The position numbers were made by a program, and so were the translations under genes. The notes beneath the pieces were generated by a model, which did no database searches, was not told the origin of the DNA, and saw only the letters and a list, made by a program, of their open reading frames with translations. From positions 806,001 through 870,000 of the forward strand of contig NZ_CP095413.1 of the NCBI RefSeq assembly GCF_023016285.1: a stretch of DNA of 64,000 bases, written 5' to 3'. Positions within the stretch are counted from its first letter, which is position 1; each line of letters begins with the position of its first letter. This stretch comes from Muricauda sp. SCSIO 64092 (GTDB lineage Bacteria; Bacteroidota; Bacteroidia; Flavobacteriales; Flavobacteriaceae). Below are positions 25,594 to 33,901 of this stretch, piece by piece.

Positions 25594-26076
25594 ATGCAAA
25601 TCACACCACGTTCATATATCAAGACACTTACCCTAATCCATTCGGCTTTAATGCTAGGGCCATTTTTGTTGGGTACTTTCTTTTTCCTGAACACCGAAAT
25701 TATAAGTACTGCGGAACAAGACGGCAATGCTATGTTCATCTATGTTTTTCCCTTGATTGGGCTCATCGGTATTTTTGGGGGGAAGTTTCTTTATAAACTA
25801 TTCCTAAATCCACTTTTTCCCAAGGAAACCCTGGGGGAAAAATTGACGGGACTTCAATCTGCCCTGCTCATTCAATATGCCTTACTGGAAGGGCCGGCCC
25901 TTTTGAACATTATTTGGTTTGGACAATCGGGCAACGCCCTGTTTTTAACCGTTGGCGGGGTTTTACTGCTCTATCTGTTTGTATTGCGTCCCAAATCATC
26001 GAAAATAGAACATGATTTACAACTCCAAGGGGAACATAAAAGACAGTTTCATAACCTGGACGAACCTTTGACCTAA
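25594..26076 (+). CDS. Small integral membrane protein, unknown function
   Basis: 160 residues with four strongly hydrophobic segments at about 14-32, 47-65, 88-105 and 113-130, then a charged cytoplasmic tail (LRPKSSKIEHDLQLQ). No enzymatic motif can be seen. Similar four-helix proteins are common hypotheticals in Flavobacteria. The stop overlaps the next ATG by one base (TAATG), so the two are translationally coupled. Confidence 0.75.
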   Translation: MQITPRSYIKTLTLIHSALMLGPFLLGTFFFLNTEIISTAEQDGNAMFIYVFPLIGLIGIFGGKFLYKLFLNPLFPKETLGEKLTGLQSALLIQYALLEGPALLNIIWFGQSGNALFLTVGGVLLLYLFVLRPKSSKIEHDLQLQGEHKRQFHNLDEPLT

Positions 26077-26672
26077 TGCGTAACCCTATATTTATCCTGT
26101 TTCTGATTATCCTATACGCCACCCCTGCCATAGCTCAGGATGGGTTTTATCAAAAATTAGCTGAAAATGCCCTTGTTCTTACCGAGGATAAGGTAGTTTA
26201 CGACCCCAGTTATTTCGCAATCCCTTACCCCAATGGGGATGTTCCTTCGGGTAAGGGGGTCTGCACGGACGTAATCATAAGGGCTTATCGTAAAATGGAT
26301 ATCGATCTTCAAAAGCAAGTTCATGAAGACATGCGGTCCAACTTTGACAACTATCCCAAGATTTGGGGCCTAAAAAGACCGGACACCAATATTGACCACA
26401 GAAGGGTTCCAAATCTCATGGTGTTTTTTGAGCGATTTGGGGAAACGCTGCCCATAACAAGAGAAGGAAAAGAGTACAAAGCCGGGGATATCGTATGTTG
26501 GAACCTTGGCGGGGCCGTTACCCATATTGGCATTGTGAGCCCCAAAAAATCCCATGATGGGAAACGCCCCCTAATGGTCCATAACATTGGTTCGGGCCAG
26601 GTTTTACAGGATTGCCTTTTTGACTATAAAATCATTGGACATTACCGTTACAACAACGGGCTTAGCCCTTGA
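26076..26672 (+). CDS. Secreted DUF1287 protein (NlpC/P60-like fold)
   Basis: 198 residues with a signal peptide (1-20, ending IAQ). The family pattern GKGVCTDVIIRAYR places a likely catalytic Cys63; His150 in GGAVTHIGIVSPK and a further His in MVHNIGSG could complete a Cys-His-polar triad as in papain-like NlpC/P60 hydrolases. Periplasmic amidase or peptidase activity is an inference; the family is uncharacterised. It overlaps the gene before it by one base, and its 3' end overlaps the convergent gldC gene by 11 bases. Confidence 0.85.
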   Translation: MRNPIFILFLIILYATPAIAQDGFYQKLAENALVLTEDKVVYDPSYFAIPYPNGDVPSGKGVCTDVIIRAYRKMDIDLQKQVHEDMRSNFDNYPKIWGLKRPDTNIDHRRVPNLMVFFERFGETLPITREGKEYKAGDIVCWNLGGAVTHIGIVSPKKSHDGKRPLMVHNIGSGQVLQDCLFDYKIIGHYRYNNGLSP

Positions 26673-26997
26673 GCTCCAACTTTTCGGCAAAATACTCACA
26701 AAAGTCCTTCATGGTCGCCGTCATTTTCTCATCTTGCGTGGCACGCATAAAGGTATCTGACAAGGTGACCAGGGTTTGATGAAAAAAGAGTTTCATCTCA
26801 TCCACCGGCATATCCTTGGTCCAAAGATCAATTTTTAGGGATTCCTTGTTTTTACTGTCCCAAACAGATAGCAACATGGCCTTTGCTTCCTCATTTTCCA
26901 CTCCTCCGTCTTCCGCGGACCAGGTGAGTTCCTCTGGAACCCTATTCTCGTCCAGTCCCACTTTTAATCGTATTTCTGAAGTATGTGCTACTGCCAT
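26662..26997 (-). CDS. gldC: Gliding motility protein GldC
   Basis: 111 residues, cytoplasmic. The start SEIRLKVGLDENRVPEELTW and AEDGGVENEEAKAMLLSVWD match GldC, a small protein needed for efficient gliding in Flavobacterium johnsoniae. It directly follows gldB with a one-base contact, the conserved gldB-gldC arrangement. Its last 11 bases overlap the tail of the DUF1287 gene on the other strand. Confidence 0.93.
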   Translation of the reverse strand: MAVAHTSEIRLKVGLDENRVPEELTWSAEDGGVENEEAKAMLLSVWDSKNKESLKIDLWTKDMPVDEMKLFFHQTLVTLSDTFMRATQDEKMTATMKDFCEYFAEKLELKG

Positions 26998-27965
26998 TAC
27001 TTTTTTGGTTTATAGTTTGATTTTTTGAAAATTTCATCAGCGGGCATGTCCAAAAGCTCCACCAAGGCAACCCCGGGATTTCTTTGTGCAAATGCCCTTA
27101 TAATTTGCCAGCCCATATAACGTCCCAGCCTTCCGGGTGATTCACTGTCCAATTCCAGTTGAAACTTTGAGAATGGTGCGGGATCCAGAAATCGTCGGTC
27201 CAGCGCAGATTCCGTGCTGTACAATAACTCCCTTTCCACAAAATAACGCCAGATCTGTTCTTCATTGGTGGTGGCCCACTCCATTTCCGTATCCAAGTAG
27301 TTTATTTTCTGGGCATCAGTGGCATTGGGAATCAAAATATCCTTCAGGTAAAGTTCCTTCCCATAATACACCATTCTGGAAAGAAATGTTCTGTTGCGGG
27401 GATAATGATTAATCGTTTTGGCAAAAGCACCGGCTACATCGGAAACCAGGAACTTCTTATCCAATCCCTGGGCAATATATCTTGAAATACTCCTGTAGAA
27501 ATGATGATCTTGCCCCAAGTAATTGTCCAAGCCCAATAACAATAGGGAATCAGACAAAACCACCCGATTTTCATATTGCACCTCGGATGTTAGGGTAATT
27601 CCTTTGGGAACCTTATATTTTGGAAAATAATACTTAATGTGCTGGAACAGCGAAGTCAATTCCGACTCTTGTTCCCTAAAATCCCCGAAAGCCTTATCAA
27701 CTTCGGAAAGCAATTCCTGTTGGATTGTATCGGTAAGCTTGGCCACCCAAACGCTATCCGGAAATTGTTTTGGGAATAAATAGGGGTATTTGGACTTAAG
27801 CACGGGAATTTGATCCGGACCTGCTTGGGCAAATTCCCGATCGAACCGCTCAATTTTTAAATCAATTGGAATCTTGGCAATCTCCTGTTCCAATGTATTG
27901 TCTTCCCCACAAGAAATTAAAAGAATAAACAACAATGACGGAAAGTATTTTTGTACCCACTTCAT
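26997..27965 (-). CDS. gldB: Gliding motility lipoprotein GldB
   Basis: 322 residues from the ATG at 27965. Lipobox LLISC puts the lipidated Cys at 19. The start of the mature protein (KIPIDLKIERFDREF) and LGLDNYLGQDHHFY with RYIAQGLDKKF are typical of GldB, a membrane lipoprotein essential for gliding and linked to the type IX secretion/gliding machinery. An in-frame TTG at 28001 would add twelve residues ahead of a perfectly placed lipoprotein signal, so the ATG is preferred. It is divergent from nadE, 67 bases away. Confidence 0.93.
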   Translation of the reverse strand: MKWVQKYFPSLLFILLISCGEDNTLEQEIAKIPIDLKIERFDREFAQAGPDQIPVLKSKYPYLFPKQFPDSVWVAKLTDTIQQELLSEVDKAFGDFREQESELTSLFQHIKYYFPKYKVPKGITLTSEVQYENRVVLSDSLLLLGLDNYLGQDHHFYRSISRYIAQGLDKKFLVSDVAGAFAKTINHYPRNRTFLSRMVYYGKELYLKDILIPNATDAQKINYLDTEMEWATTNEEQIWRYFVERELLYSTESALDRRFLDPAPFSKFQLELDSESPGRLGRYMGWQIIRAFAQRNPGVALVELLDMPADEIFKKSNYKPKK

Positions 27966-28032
27966 TATTAGCGTCCCAGCGTTTAAATTTACAAGCTGCA
28001 AAGGTAATTTTTAGATTCATAAATAAAACATA

Positions 28033-28830
28033 ATGCAAACAGAAAAGGTAATTGAACATATTGTCAATTGGTTGAGGGATTATGCCATTAATGCCAATAT
28101 TAAAGGTTTTGTCATTGGAGTTTCCGGAGGTATTGATTCGGCCGTAACCTCTACCTTATGTGCTAGGACCGGATTGGAGCTCCTATGCGTGGAAATGCCC
28201 ATACACCAAGGGGAAAGTCAAGTGACACGTGCCGATGGACATATCAACTGGCTAATGGACAATTATGCCAATGTTAAGCGTCAACCCGTAAACCTTACTC
28301 CCGTTTTTGACAGTTTAGTAGCTGCTTTACCAAAAGTAGCGGACGAAGAAAAACGTTTTATGTCCTTGGCGAATACCCGGGCCAGGTTACGCATGACAAC
28401 CTTGTATTACTTTGCTGCCCTCAATGGTTACCTGGTCGCCGGAACTGGAAACAAGGTAGAGGACTTTGGTATTGGTTTTTACACCAAATATGGGGATGGG
28501 GGTGTGGATTTAAGCCCTATTGCGGACCTTGTTAAGACCGAGGTGTATGAACTGGGGTCAGTTTTGGGGGTAAACCAGGATATTATGGAGACACCTCCCA
28601 CGGATGGTCTTTGGGGAGACCATAGAACGGACGAGGACCAAATTGGGGCCAGCTACCCTGAATTGGAATGGGCCATGCAAGTGGATAAGGAAGGAAAAAG
28701 CATTGATGACTTTTCTGACAGGAAAAAAGAAGTGTTTGCCATCTACAAAAAATTCAATTCGGCAAATAAGCATAAGATGATTCCTATACCCATTTGTGAA
28801 ATCCCTGATTCGCTAAAATCTGCATCTTAA
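28033..28830 (+). CDS. nadE: Ammonia-dependent NAD+ synthetase
   Basis: 265 residues. The PP-loop SGGIDS (31-36), NTRARLRMTTLYYFA, GTGNKVEDFGIGFYTKYGDG and the late TDEDQIG are characteristic. It adenylates deamido-NAD and amidates it with ammonia; the glutaminase domain of the longer NadE form is absent. Its position beside gldB is often seen in Flavobacteria. A weak hairpin with an imperfect stem (about 28858-28881) may end the transcript. Confidence 0.95.
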   Translation: MQTEKVIEHIVNWLRDYAINANIKGFVIGVSGGIDSAVTSTLCARTGLELLCVEMPIHQGESQVTRADGHINWLMDNYANVKRQPVNLTPVFDSLVAALPKVADEEKRFMSLANTRARLRMTTLYYFAALNGYLVAGTGNKVEDFGIGFYTKYGDGGVDLSPIADLVKTEVYELGSVLGVNQDIMETPPTDGLWGDHRTDEDQIGASYPELEWAMQVDKEGKSIDDFSDRKKEVFAIYKKFNSANKHKMIPIPICEIPDSLKSAS

Positions 28831-28997
28831 CCGTATTTATCGCAATTAAAACGAATAAAACCCCAAAAATTCTGTGGTTTTAATCAAATTTTGGGAGTTT
28901 TGTATTGCTATTTTGTTAACTTGCCCGTCATTCTTTGTAGGCTTTTAAGTACTAAAAAGAGTAACAACCAAATAAAGTTAAAGTAAAAACTACCCAC

Positions 28998-29627
28998 ATG
29001 ATCAACGTTTTAATAGCTGATAGCCATCCGATTGTCCGTTTAGGGATAAAGCAGGTCTTGGCTTCTGCTTCAGGTTTCGAAGTCGTAGCGGATGTTTCAT
29101 CCACTACCGAACTTTTTGCGGCCTTGGAAAAAGTTACCCCCGATGTCGTAATGCTGGAAATGGATATTCCAGAAATTAATGGGATTGCTACCCTAAGAAA
29201 AATCAAGCAAGAATTTCCTACCACAAAAGTATTAATGTACAGTGGCCAATCCGAAGATGTCTATGCCCTCAGTACCATAAGGGCCGGTGCCTTTGGTTAT
29301 CTTTCCAAAACCGCTGATGTAGATTACATTATTGCTGCCCTTAAAAAGGTAGCGGAAGGAAATATGTTCATTACCAATGAACTGGCACAACGTTTGGCCT
29401 TTGATGAAGGTACACAAAAACCGAGAAGATTCTTTAGAAAGCTTTCTACCAGAGAGGTAGAAGTACTGAAACTTCTGGCCAGCGGAAAACGCAATAAAGA
29501 GGTTGCTGAAGGGCTAAACCTCAATGAAAAAACTGTTAGTACGTACAAAGCACGTTTAATGCGCAAGTTGAACGTGGATAACCTAGTGGATTTGTTGCAA
29601 CAAGCCAAAGCCTTGGAGCTTTATTAA
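28998..29627 (+). CDS. NarL/FixJ-type regulator with altered receiver phosphoacceptor
   Basis: 209 residues. The receiver domain (1-120) is followed by a LuxR helix-turn-helix (about 145-209, LSTREVEVLKLLASGKRNKEVAEGL). The acidic pocket is degenerate: the usual Asp-Asp pair is D8-S9, and the phosphoacceptor Asp is replaced by Glu54 (PDVVMLEMDIPEINGI), while Ser82 and Lys104 remain. A Glu here mimics phospho-Asp in engineered regulators, so this protein may bind DNA constitutively or respond to something other than a kinase. No histidine kinase lies nearby. An intrinsic terminator follows at 29650-29682. Target genes are unknown. Confidence 0.9.
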   Translation: MINVLIADSHPIVRLGIKQVLASASGFEVVADVSSTTELFAALEKVTPDVVMLEMDIPEINGIATLRKIKQEFPTTKVLMYSGQSEDVYALSTIRAGAFGYLSKTADVDYIIAALKKVAEGNMFITNELAQRLAFDEGTQKPRRFFRKLSTREVEVLKLLASGKRNKEVAEGLNLNEKTVSTYKARLMRKLNVDNLVDLLQQAKALELY

Positions 29628-29649
29628 GAAGAATCCATTAGTGTTTCAA

Positions 29650-29682
29650 TTAAAAACCCCAGAAATTCTGGGGTTTTTAATT
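29650..29682. terminator. Bidirectional terminator between the LuxR regulator and dnaG
   Basis: TTAAAAACCCCAGAA and its inverse TTCTGGGGTTTTTAA form a strong symmetrical stem with A/T tracts on both sides. It lies 22 bases after the regulator stop and just beyond the convergent dnaG stop, so it serves both genes. Confidence 0.9.
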
Positions 29683-29683
29683 T

Positions 29684-31657
29684 TTAGGAGAGTACCCTAT
29701 TGAGCTTTTCGTTGAGAAGCTTGTTCAATTGAAGGTAATTCATAATCTCTTCCAATACCTCGGCATTGTGTTCCATAGAGTCCTGGGTATTCTTTTGCAA
29801 CAGGGATATTCTGGTTTTGATCAAGTTGCACCGCAAGGTCAATATGGTCTCACTCACCAACTGCGCTATACCATAATCCTTTGGTTTTGGGTAAATATCC
29901 TTACTTTCCCAATTGTGCAGTACATATTTCTCTTCTTCCATTAAAATTGAAGAGACTTCATTGCCTATTTCCTGATCCAAACTGGAAATAAAGGTACTTA
30001 TGGAAAAATCCTTTTCCTCATTCAGTTTTTGTACCAAACCATAATACACCTCCCTAAATCGTTCATTGGAAAGTTCGATTTCATCTTCCTGCAAATCCAG
30101 ATACACCTTCTCATAGACTTTGGCTTCTATCGTTTCGGGTTCCAACACCAAATCCCCTTCTTCGTTTTCCTTCAATACCAGGTCTTCAAACTCCTGTTTC
30201 TGGTTTCCATAAAGCAGTAGAATCTCAATGATTTTTCGTTCCAGTTCATTTTGAACATCCACTTTTTCAACAGACCGTTCGTTTTTAACGACTTCAAAGG
30301 ATTTCTGTTCCTGCCTAAGTCTTTTGCCGGCATCGGCAGTCCCTTTCTTGTTGATCTGTGCCAGGGTGTTATACAGCACTTCTTCGGAAACCTGCATGAT
30401 TTTGGCGCACTCCTGTATGTAAATCTCCTGCTTTATCCGGTCCGGAATCTTTGAAATACTGTTGACAATATCCCTTACCGTATCGGCACGTTTAATGGGA
30501 TCGTTAGCGGCCTCCTCGGCCAACAGTGATGTTTTAAATTGAATAAAATCCTTGGAATTTGCTTCCAGGTACAATACCACATCTTCATACGCATGATGTC
30601 TTGCGAAGCTATCCGGATCCTCTCCCTCCGGAAAGGAACAGACCTTTACGTTCATGCCCTGTTCCAAGATGAGGTCTATCCCACGAAGGGAAGCCCGGAG
30701 TCCAGCAGCGTCCCCATCAAAAAGAACCGTAATGTTCTTTGTAAGCCTATTGATCAATCGTATTTGTTCCGGAGTAAGTGCCGTTCCGCTGGAAGCCACT
30801 ACATTTTCTATACCGCATTGGTACATTTGGATAACATCGGTATACCCTTCAACCAAATAACAATTGTCTTCTTTGGCTATGGCCTGTTTTGCAAAATAAA
30901 TGCCATAAAGCACTTTACTTTTATGGTAAATCTCACTCTCCGGGGAATTCAGGTATTTCGCCGCTTTTTTATCATTGCCCAAAATCCTCCCCCCAAATCC
31001 CAATACACGTCCGCTCATGGAGTGGATGGGAAAGAGTACCCTTCCTTTAAAACGATCGAAGGTTTTTGCTGTTTTCCCTGCTTGTTCCTTCACAATGGTC
31101 AAACCGGTCTTCTCCAAAAACTCCAATTGATATCCTTTGTCCAATGCGTTTTTGGTAAAGGCTTCCCATTGGTCCAAACTATAGCCCAGTCCAAACTTTT
31201 TTATGGTCCCCTCCAAAAAGCCCCGCTCTTTAAAATAACTTAGACCAATGGCCTTGCCTTGTTCGGTTTCCCACAATGTCCTTACAAAATAATCCTGGGC
31301 ATACTCTGAGACCAAGTACATACTCTCCCGTTCGTTGGCCTGTTCCTTTTGTTCATCCGTTTGTTGGGTTTCCTCAACTTCTATATTGTATTTTTTGGCC
31401 AAGTACCTGATGGCTTCCGGGTAGCTAAAATGTTCGTGCTCCATTAAGAAAGCGACCACATTTCCTCCCTTACCACTACTAAAATCCTTCCAAATCTGTT
31501 TCACAGGGGAAACCATAAAACTTGGGGTTCGCTCATCCGAGAAAGGGCTTAATCCCTTAAAATTGGAGCCCGATTTTTTCAACTGCACAAAATCACCTAT
31601 GACCTCCTCTACCCGTGCCGTTTCATATACTTGATCTATGGTGGTCTTTGAAATCAC
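29684..31657 (-). CDS. dnaG: DNA primase DnaG with a cysteine-free zinc-ribbon domain
   Basis: 657 residues. It makes RNA primers at the replication fork. The N-terminal domain (1-100) has the zinc-ribbon fold sequence, but the ligands are gone: the usual CPFH is SPFS (37-40) and the usual second Cys pair lies in KDFSSGKGG (57-65). The TOPRIM core (about 260-350) is intact: LVEGYTDVIQMYQ, SSGTALTPEQ, and VLFDGDAAGLRASLRGIDL with the Asp-x-Asp metal site. A C-terminal helicase-binding domain follows. Loss of the Zn ligands seems shared with other Flavobacteria from memory, which would need alignment to confirm. It is monocistronic and ends at the shared terminator. Confidence 0.95.
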   Translation of the reverse strand: MISKTTIDQVYETARVEEVIGDFVQLKKSGSNFKGLSPFSDERTPSFMVSPVKQIWKDFSSGKGGNVVAFLMEHEHFSYPEAIRYLAKKYNIEVEETQQTDEQKEQANERESMYLVSEYAQDYFVRTLWETEQGKAIGLSYFKERGFLEGTIKKFGLGYSLDQWEAFTKNALDKGYQLEFLEKTGLTIVKEQAGKTAKTFDRFKGRVLFPIHSMSGRVLGFGGRILGNDKKAAKYLNSPESEIYHKSKVLYGIYFAKQAIAKEDNCYLVEGYTDVIQMYQCGIENVVASSGTALTPEQIRLINRLTKNITVLFDGDAAGLRASLRGIDLILEQGMNVKVCSFPEGEDPDSFARHHAYEDVVLYLEANSKDFIQFKTSLLAEEAANDPIKRADTVRDIVNSISKIPDRIKQEIYIQECAKIMQVSEEVLYNTLAQINKKGTADAGKRLRQEQKSFEVVKNERSVEKVDVQNELERKIIEILLLYGNQKQEFEDLVLKENEEGDLVLEPETIEAKVYEKVYLDLQEDEIELSNERFREVYYGLVQKLNEEKDFSISTFISSLDQEIGNEVSSILMEEEKYVLHNWESKDIYPKPKDYGIAQLVSETILTLRCNLIKTRISLLQKNTQDSMEHNAEVLEEIMNYLQLNKLLNEKLNRVLS

Positions 31658-31727
31658 TGGACTATCTTATCAACTTGAAGGTCTTAAAACCTAAATTTGT
31701 GGTTAAACCTTCAAATTTATCATAAAA

Positions 31728-31967
31728 ATGATTCTTTTCTTTGGTACGCGACCGGGAAAAAAGATGGAACGGCAACTTCCCGGTGTTTCCTGTCCCCATT
31801 GTAGCCAAGTGGGTACATTGACACTGGTTTCACGTCCCAACTATTTCCACCTGTTCTGGTTGCCCCTGTTTACCATACAAACATCCCGCTATGCGGAATG
31901 CTCCCATTGCAAACGGGTGTACCATGAAGACGAATTTACAGCGGAAATGAAGCGATCGGCCTCCTGA
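31728..31967 (+). CDS. Small zinc-ribbon protein
   Basis: 79 residues with two Cys pairs, CPHC (22-25) and CSHC (58-61), flanking a hydrophobic hairpin (YFHLFWLPLF). This is the layout of zinc-ribbon family proteins of unknown function. The start ATG at 31728 is 70 bases from the divergent dnaG start. The hydrophobic middle could insert in or lie on the membrane. Confidence 0.75.
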   Translation: MILFFGTRPGKKMERQLPGVSCPHCSQVGTLTLVSRPNYFHLFWLPLFTIQTSRYAECSHCKRVYHEDEFTAEMKRSAS

Positions 31968-31984
31968 AAAGTCCGGTTGGTTTC

Positions 31985-33067
31985 TCAATCCAGATCAAAA
32001 CGCAGTCCCAGGGAAATGTTCCTTTGGTCCACCTCTGCATTTCTGAAAATAGGGTTCAAATCGTATTTTAGATAAAGTGAGGTGTTGCCAAAACCGGCGT
32101 ATGCACTTAATCCATATATTAAATTGCTGGTATTGTAACCGCGTTTGAACTTCTCTTTGACTTCTTCCCCATCCCGGCTATACTTTAGTTTTTGCCTGGT
32201 TCCTATATTGAACCCTCCATATCCCCCAATGCCCATTCTGAACTGTCTCCTGAGCGAATACCGTATCTTTTCCTCAGTCTCATAAAGCCTGGAAGGGCCA
32301 AATTCAAAATGAATGGGAAAAACCAAATTATCCATGCGCAATTTGGATTTGTCCAGTTCCACATCGAACTCCTGGAGTTCCGTTTGGTCCCCGTTCTGTA
32401 CAAAATATTGATTGCCATCTGGCTTTAGGCCATTAAATTGAAATGACAATCCATAGTTAAGTCGAAGCCAGTTGGAATTTCTGAATACCCTTGTCCGCCA
32501 TTGGAAACCCATTTCAAAAAACCGACTCCCTCCAATTTTGTACGGGGAATCATCCAAGGATTGTCCTTCAATCAATGCATTGTTAAAACCTATCGCAAAA
32601 ACAAAATCAGAGTAGGTTCTACGATCGTACTTAACAGGCCTGTCCCAATCCTTGTCCTTAAAACGAATTCCCAAAATTCGATAATCCTCATCATCGCCAT
32701 CGGTGAAATCTATAATCATGGTGTTTTCCCCTTCCAAAATGGCATCATCCGTTAGCTCTTGATTTCTCTCTAAAAGGGCAATCCTGTTGTTAATAATGGC
32801 CAATCTGTTCTCAATGTTCAACGCCCTTTTTCGTGCGGCTTCCTCCTTAAGTATTTGGGCTTCATTTTCGGTGATAAGACCTTTTTCCAAGCGTTCGTGA
32901 ATGGCTTTGACTTCCTCTTTTAAAGCTTTCTTTTCCTGTTTGGAAACCTCCTCCTTTTGCCGCTCCAATACCCTGATTTTCCTTTGAACGGAACTGTCCT
33001 GTGCATAAGCGTTCGAGATGGATGAAGCAATAAAAAGCAATAAAAGGAATACAGTAATTTTTTTCAT
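31985..33067 (-). CDS. Outer-membrane beta-barrel protein with N-terminal coiled coil
   Basis: 360 residues. Signal peptide 1-22 (ending AYAQ), a Lys/Glu-rich coiled coil at about 28-105 (ERQKEEVSKQEKKALKEEVK), then about 230 residues of alternating hydrophobic strands rich in aromatic residues and ending in a beta-signal-like strand (ISLGLRFDLD). It is probably an outer-membrane barrel with a periplasmic helix. It lies downstream of the sigma/anti-sigma pair on the same strand and may be controlled by them. Function unknown. Confidence 0.8.
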   Translation of the reverse strand: MKKITVFLLLLFIASSISNAYAQDSSVQRKIRVLERQKEEVSKQEKKALKEEVKAIHERLEKGLITENEAQILKEEAARKRALNIENRLAIINNRIALLERNQELTDDAILEGENTMIIDFTDGDDEDYRILGIRFKDKDWDRPVKYDRRTYSDFVFAIGFNNALIEGQSLDDSPYKIGGSRFFEMGFQWRTRVFRNSNWLRLNYGLSFQFNGLKPDGNQYFVQNGDQTELQEFDVELDKSKLRMDNLVFPIHFEFGPSRLYETEEKIRYSLRRQFRMGIGGYGGFNIGTRQKLKYSRDGEEVKEKFKRGYNTSNLIYGLSAYAGFGNTSLYLKYDLNPIFRNAEVDQRNISLGLRFDLD

Positions 33068-33100
33068 GATTGTTTTTTGATTTTGGTCCGCCCTTGAACA

Positions 33101-33120
33101 GCCCCTCGTTACCGAGGGGC
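33101..33120. other. GC-rich perfect hairpin between anti-sigma and barrel genes
   Basis: GCCCCTCG-TTAC-CGAGGGGC: an 8-bp perfect stem and 4-base loop, without a T-tract on either side. It lies between the anti-sigma-like gene and the barrel protein gene. It could be an mRNA processing or stabilising element or a weak terminator. Confidence 0.5.
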
Positions 33121-33150
33121 GTGAATAAGGATTGGTTTGATTGATGAATA

Positions 33151-33894
33151 TTAATTATTACGATCGGCCACTGCCGTGCGTAGCTTAAAGAAACCTTCTT
33201 TTAATTTTATAAACAATGGGTTGCGGGCATCATCGTACAGTTCCATCTCCACTTCATTTAAAAGTGCCACAGCATCCACCTTTCCATCTTCTTTAAAAAC
33301 TTTGGTGGCCAAAAGTTCTCTCTGTGCGACCATGAGCAATGAATCTATCTCTGCATCAGAAACGGTAATGGCGTTATTTTCCATATCGTTTACCTGGGCC
33401 AGTACTTCTTCCAGTTTATCCTCGATGATCTTATCTTTTAAAGGCACTTCCAGGACCTTCTCCTTCGGAGTTTCCTTTAGTGCTACCAACTCAACCGTTG
33501 TGTTGTTGTTTTGATGCGATATTTCCTTAATTGCCATTCCCGATTCCGGGACCTTATTTTCAACACCTGGCTTTTCTTCTCCCACAGAGACAATGGCTTT
33601 ATTTTCGGGGGGTGTTCCAAGTTCGTTTTCACTGTTGTTGACCGTAGTATTTTTCCCTTCCACCAAAACACTGTTCCCACTGCCCTCCAAAGGCTCCTTA
33701 TTATTGATCAAAACTCCCAGGGACAATACAACCAAAGCAGCAAAGCCCGCGGCCACCATCCACCAATATGTTTTATTTGCTGATGTCCTGGTTTCCGTAC
33801 CCAAACCCTCGGAAATCCTATTCCAAGCCCTGGGCGAAGGCGCAATTTCCCGCTTCTCCAGTTTTTGTTTTATATGTTTTTCCAACTTATCCAT
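33151..33894 (-). CDS. Probable anti-sigma factor or sigma-linked membrane protein
   Basis: 247 residues: a charged cytoplasmic N-terminus (1-40, with PSPRAWNRISEGLG), one membrane helix at about 43-63, then a periplasmic region with low-complexity Asn/Glu/Lys/Val sequence (65-160) and a helical end. It starts 7 bases after the ECF sigma factor gene, the usual position of an anti-sigma factor. The N-terminus lacks the HxxxCxxC of zinc-binding anti-sigma domains, so the assignment rests on topology and context. Confidence 0.65.
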   Translation of the reverse strand: MDKLEKHIKQKLEKREIAPSPRAWNRISEGLGTETRTSANKTYWWMVAAGFAALVVLSLGVLINNKEPLEGSGNSVLVEGKNTTVNNSENELGTPPENKAIVSVGEEKPGVENKVPESGMAIKEISHQNNNTTVELVALKETPKEKVLEVPLKDKIIEDKLEEVLAQVNDMENNAITVSDAEIDSLLMVAQRELLATKVFKEDGKVDAVALLNEVEMELYDDARNPLFIKLKEGFFKLRTAVADRNN

Positions 33895-33901
33895 GCCTGT
33901 A

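Noticed and set aside
28858..28881. Possible terminator after nadE
   Set aside because: The stem has a mismatch and only a short T-run; mentioned under nadE but too weak to list alone.
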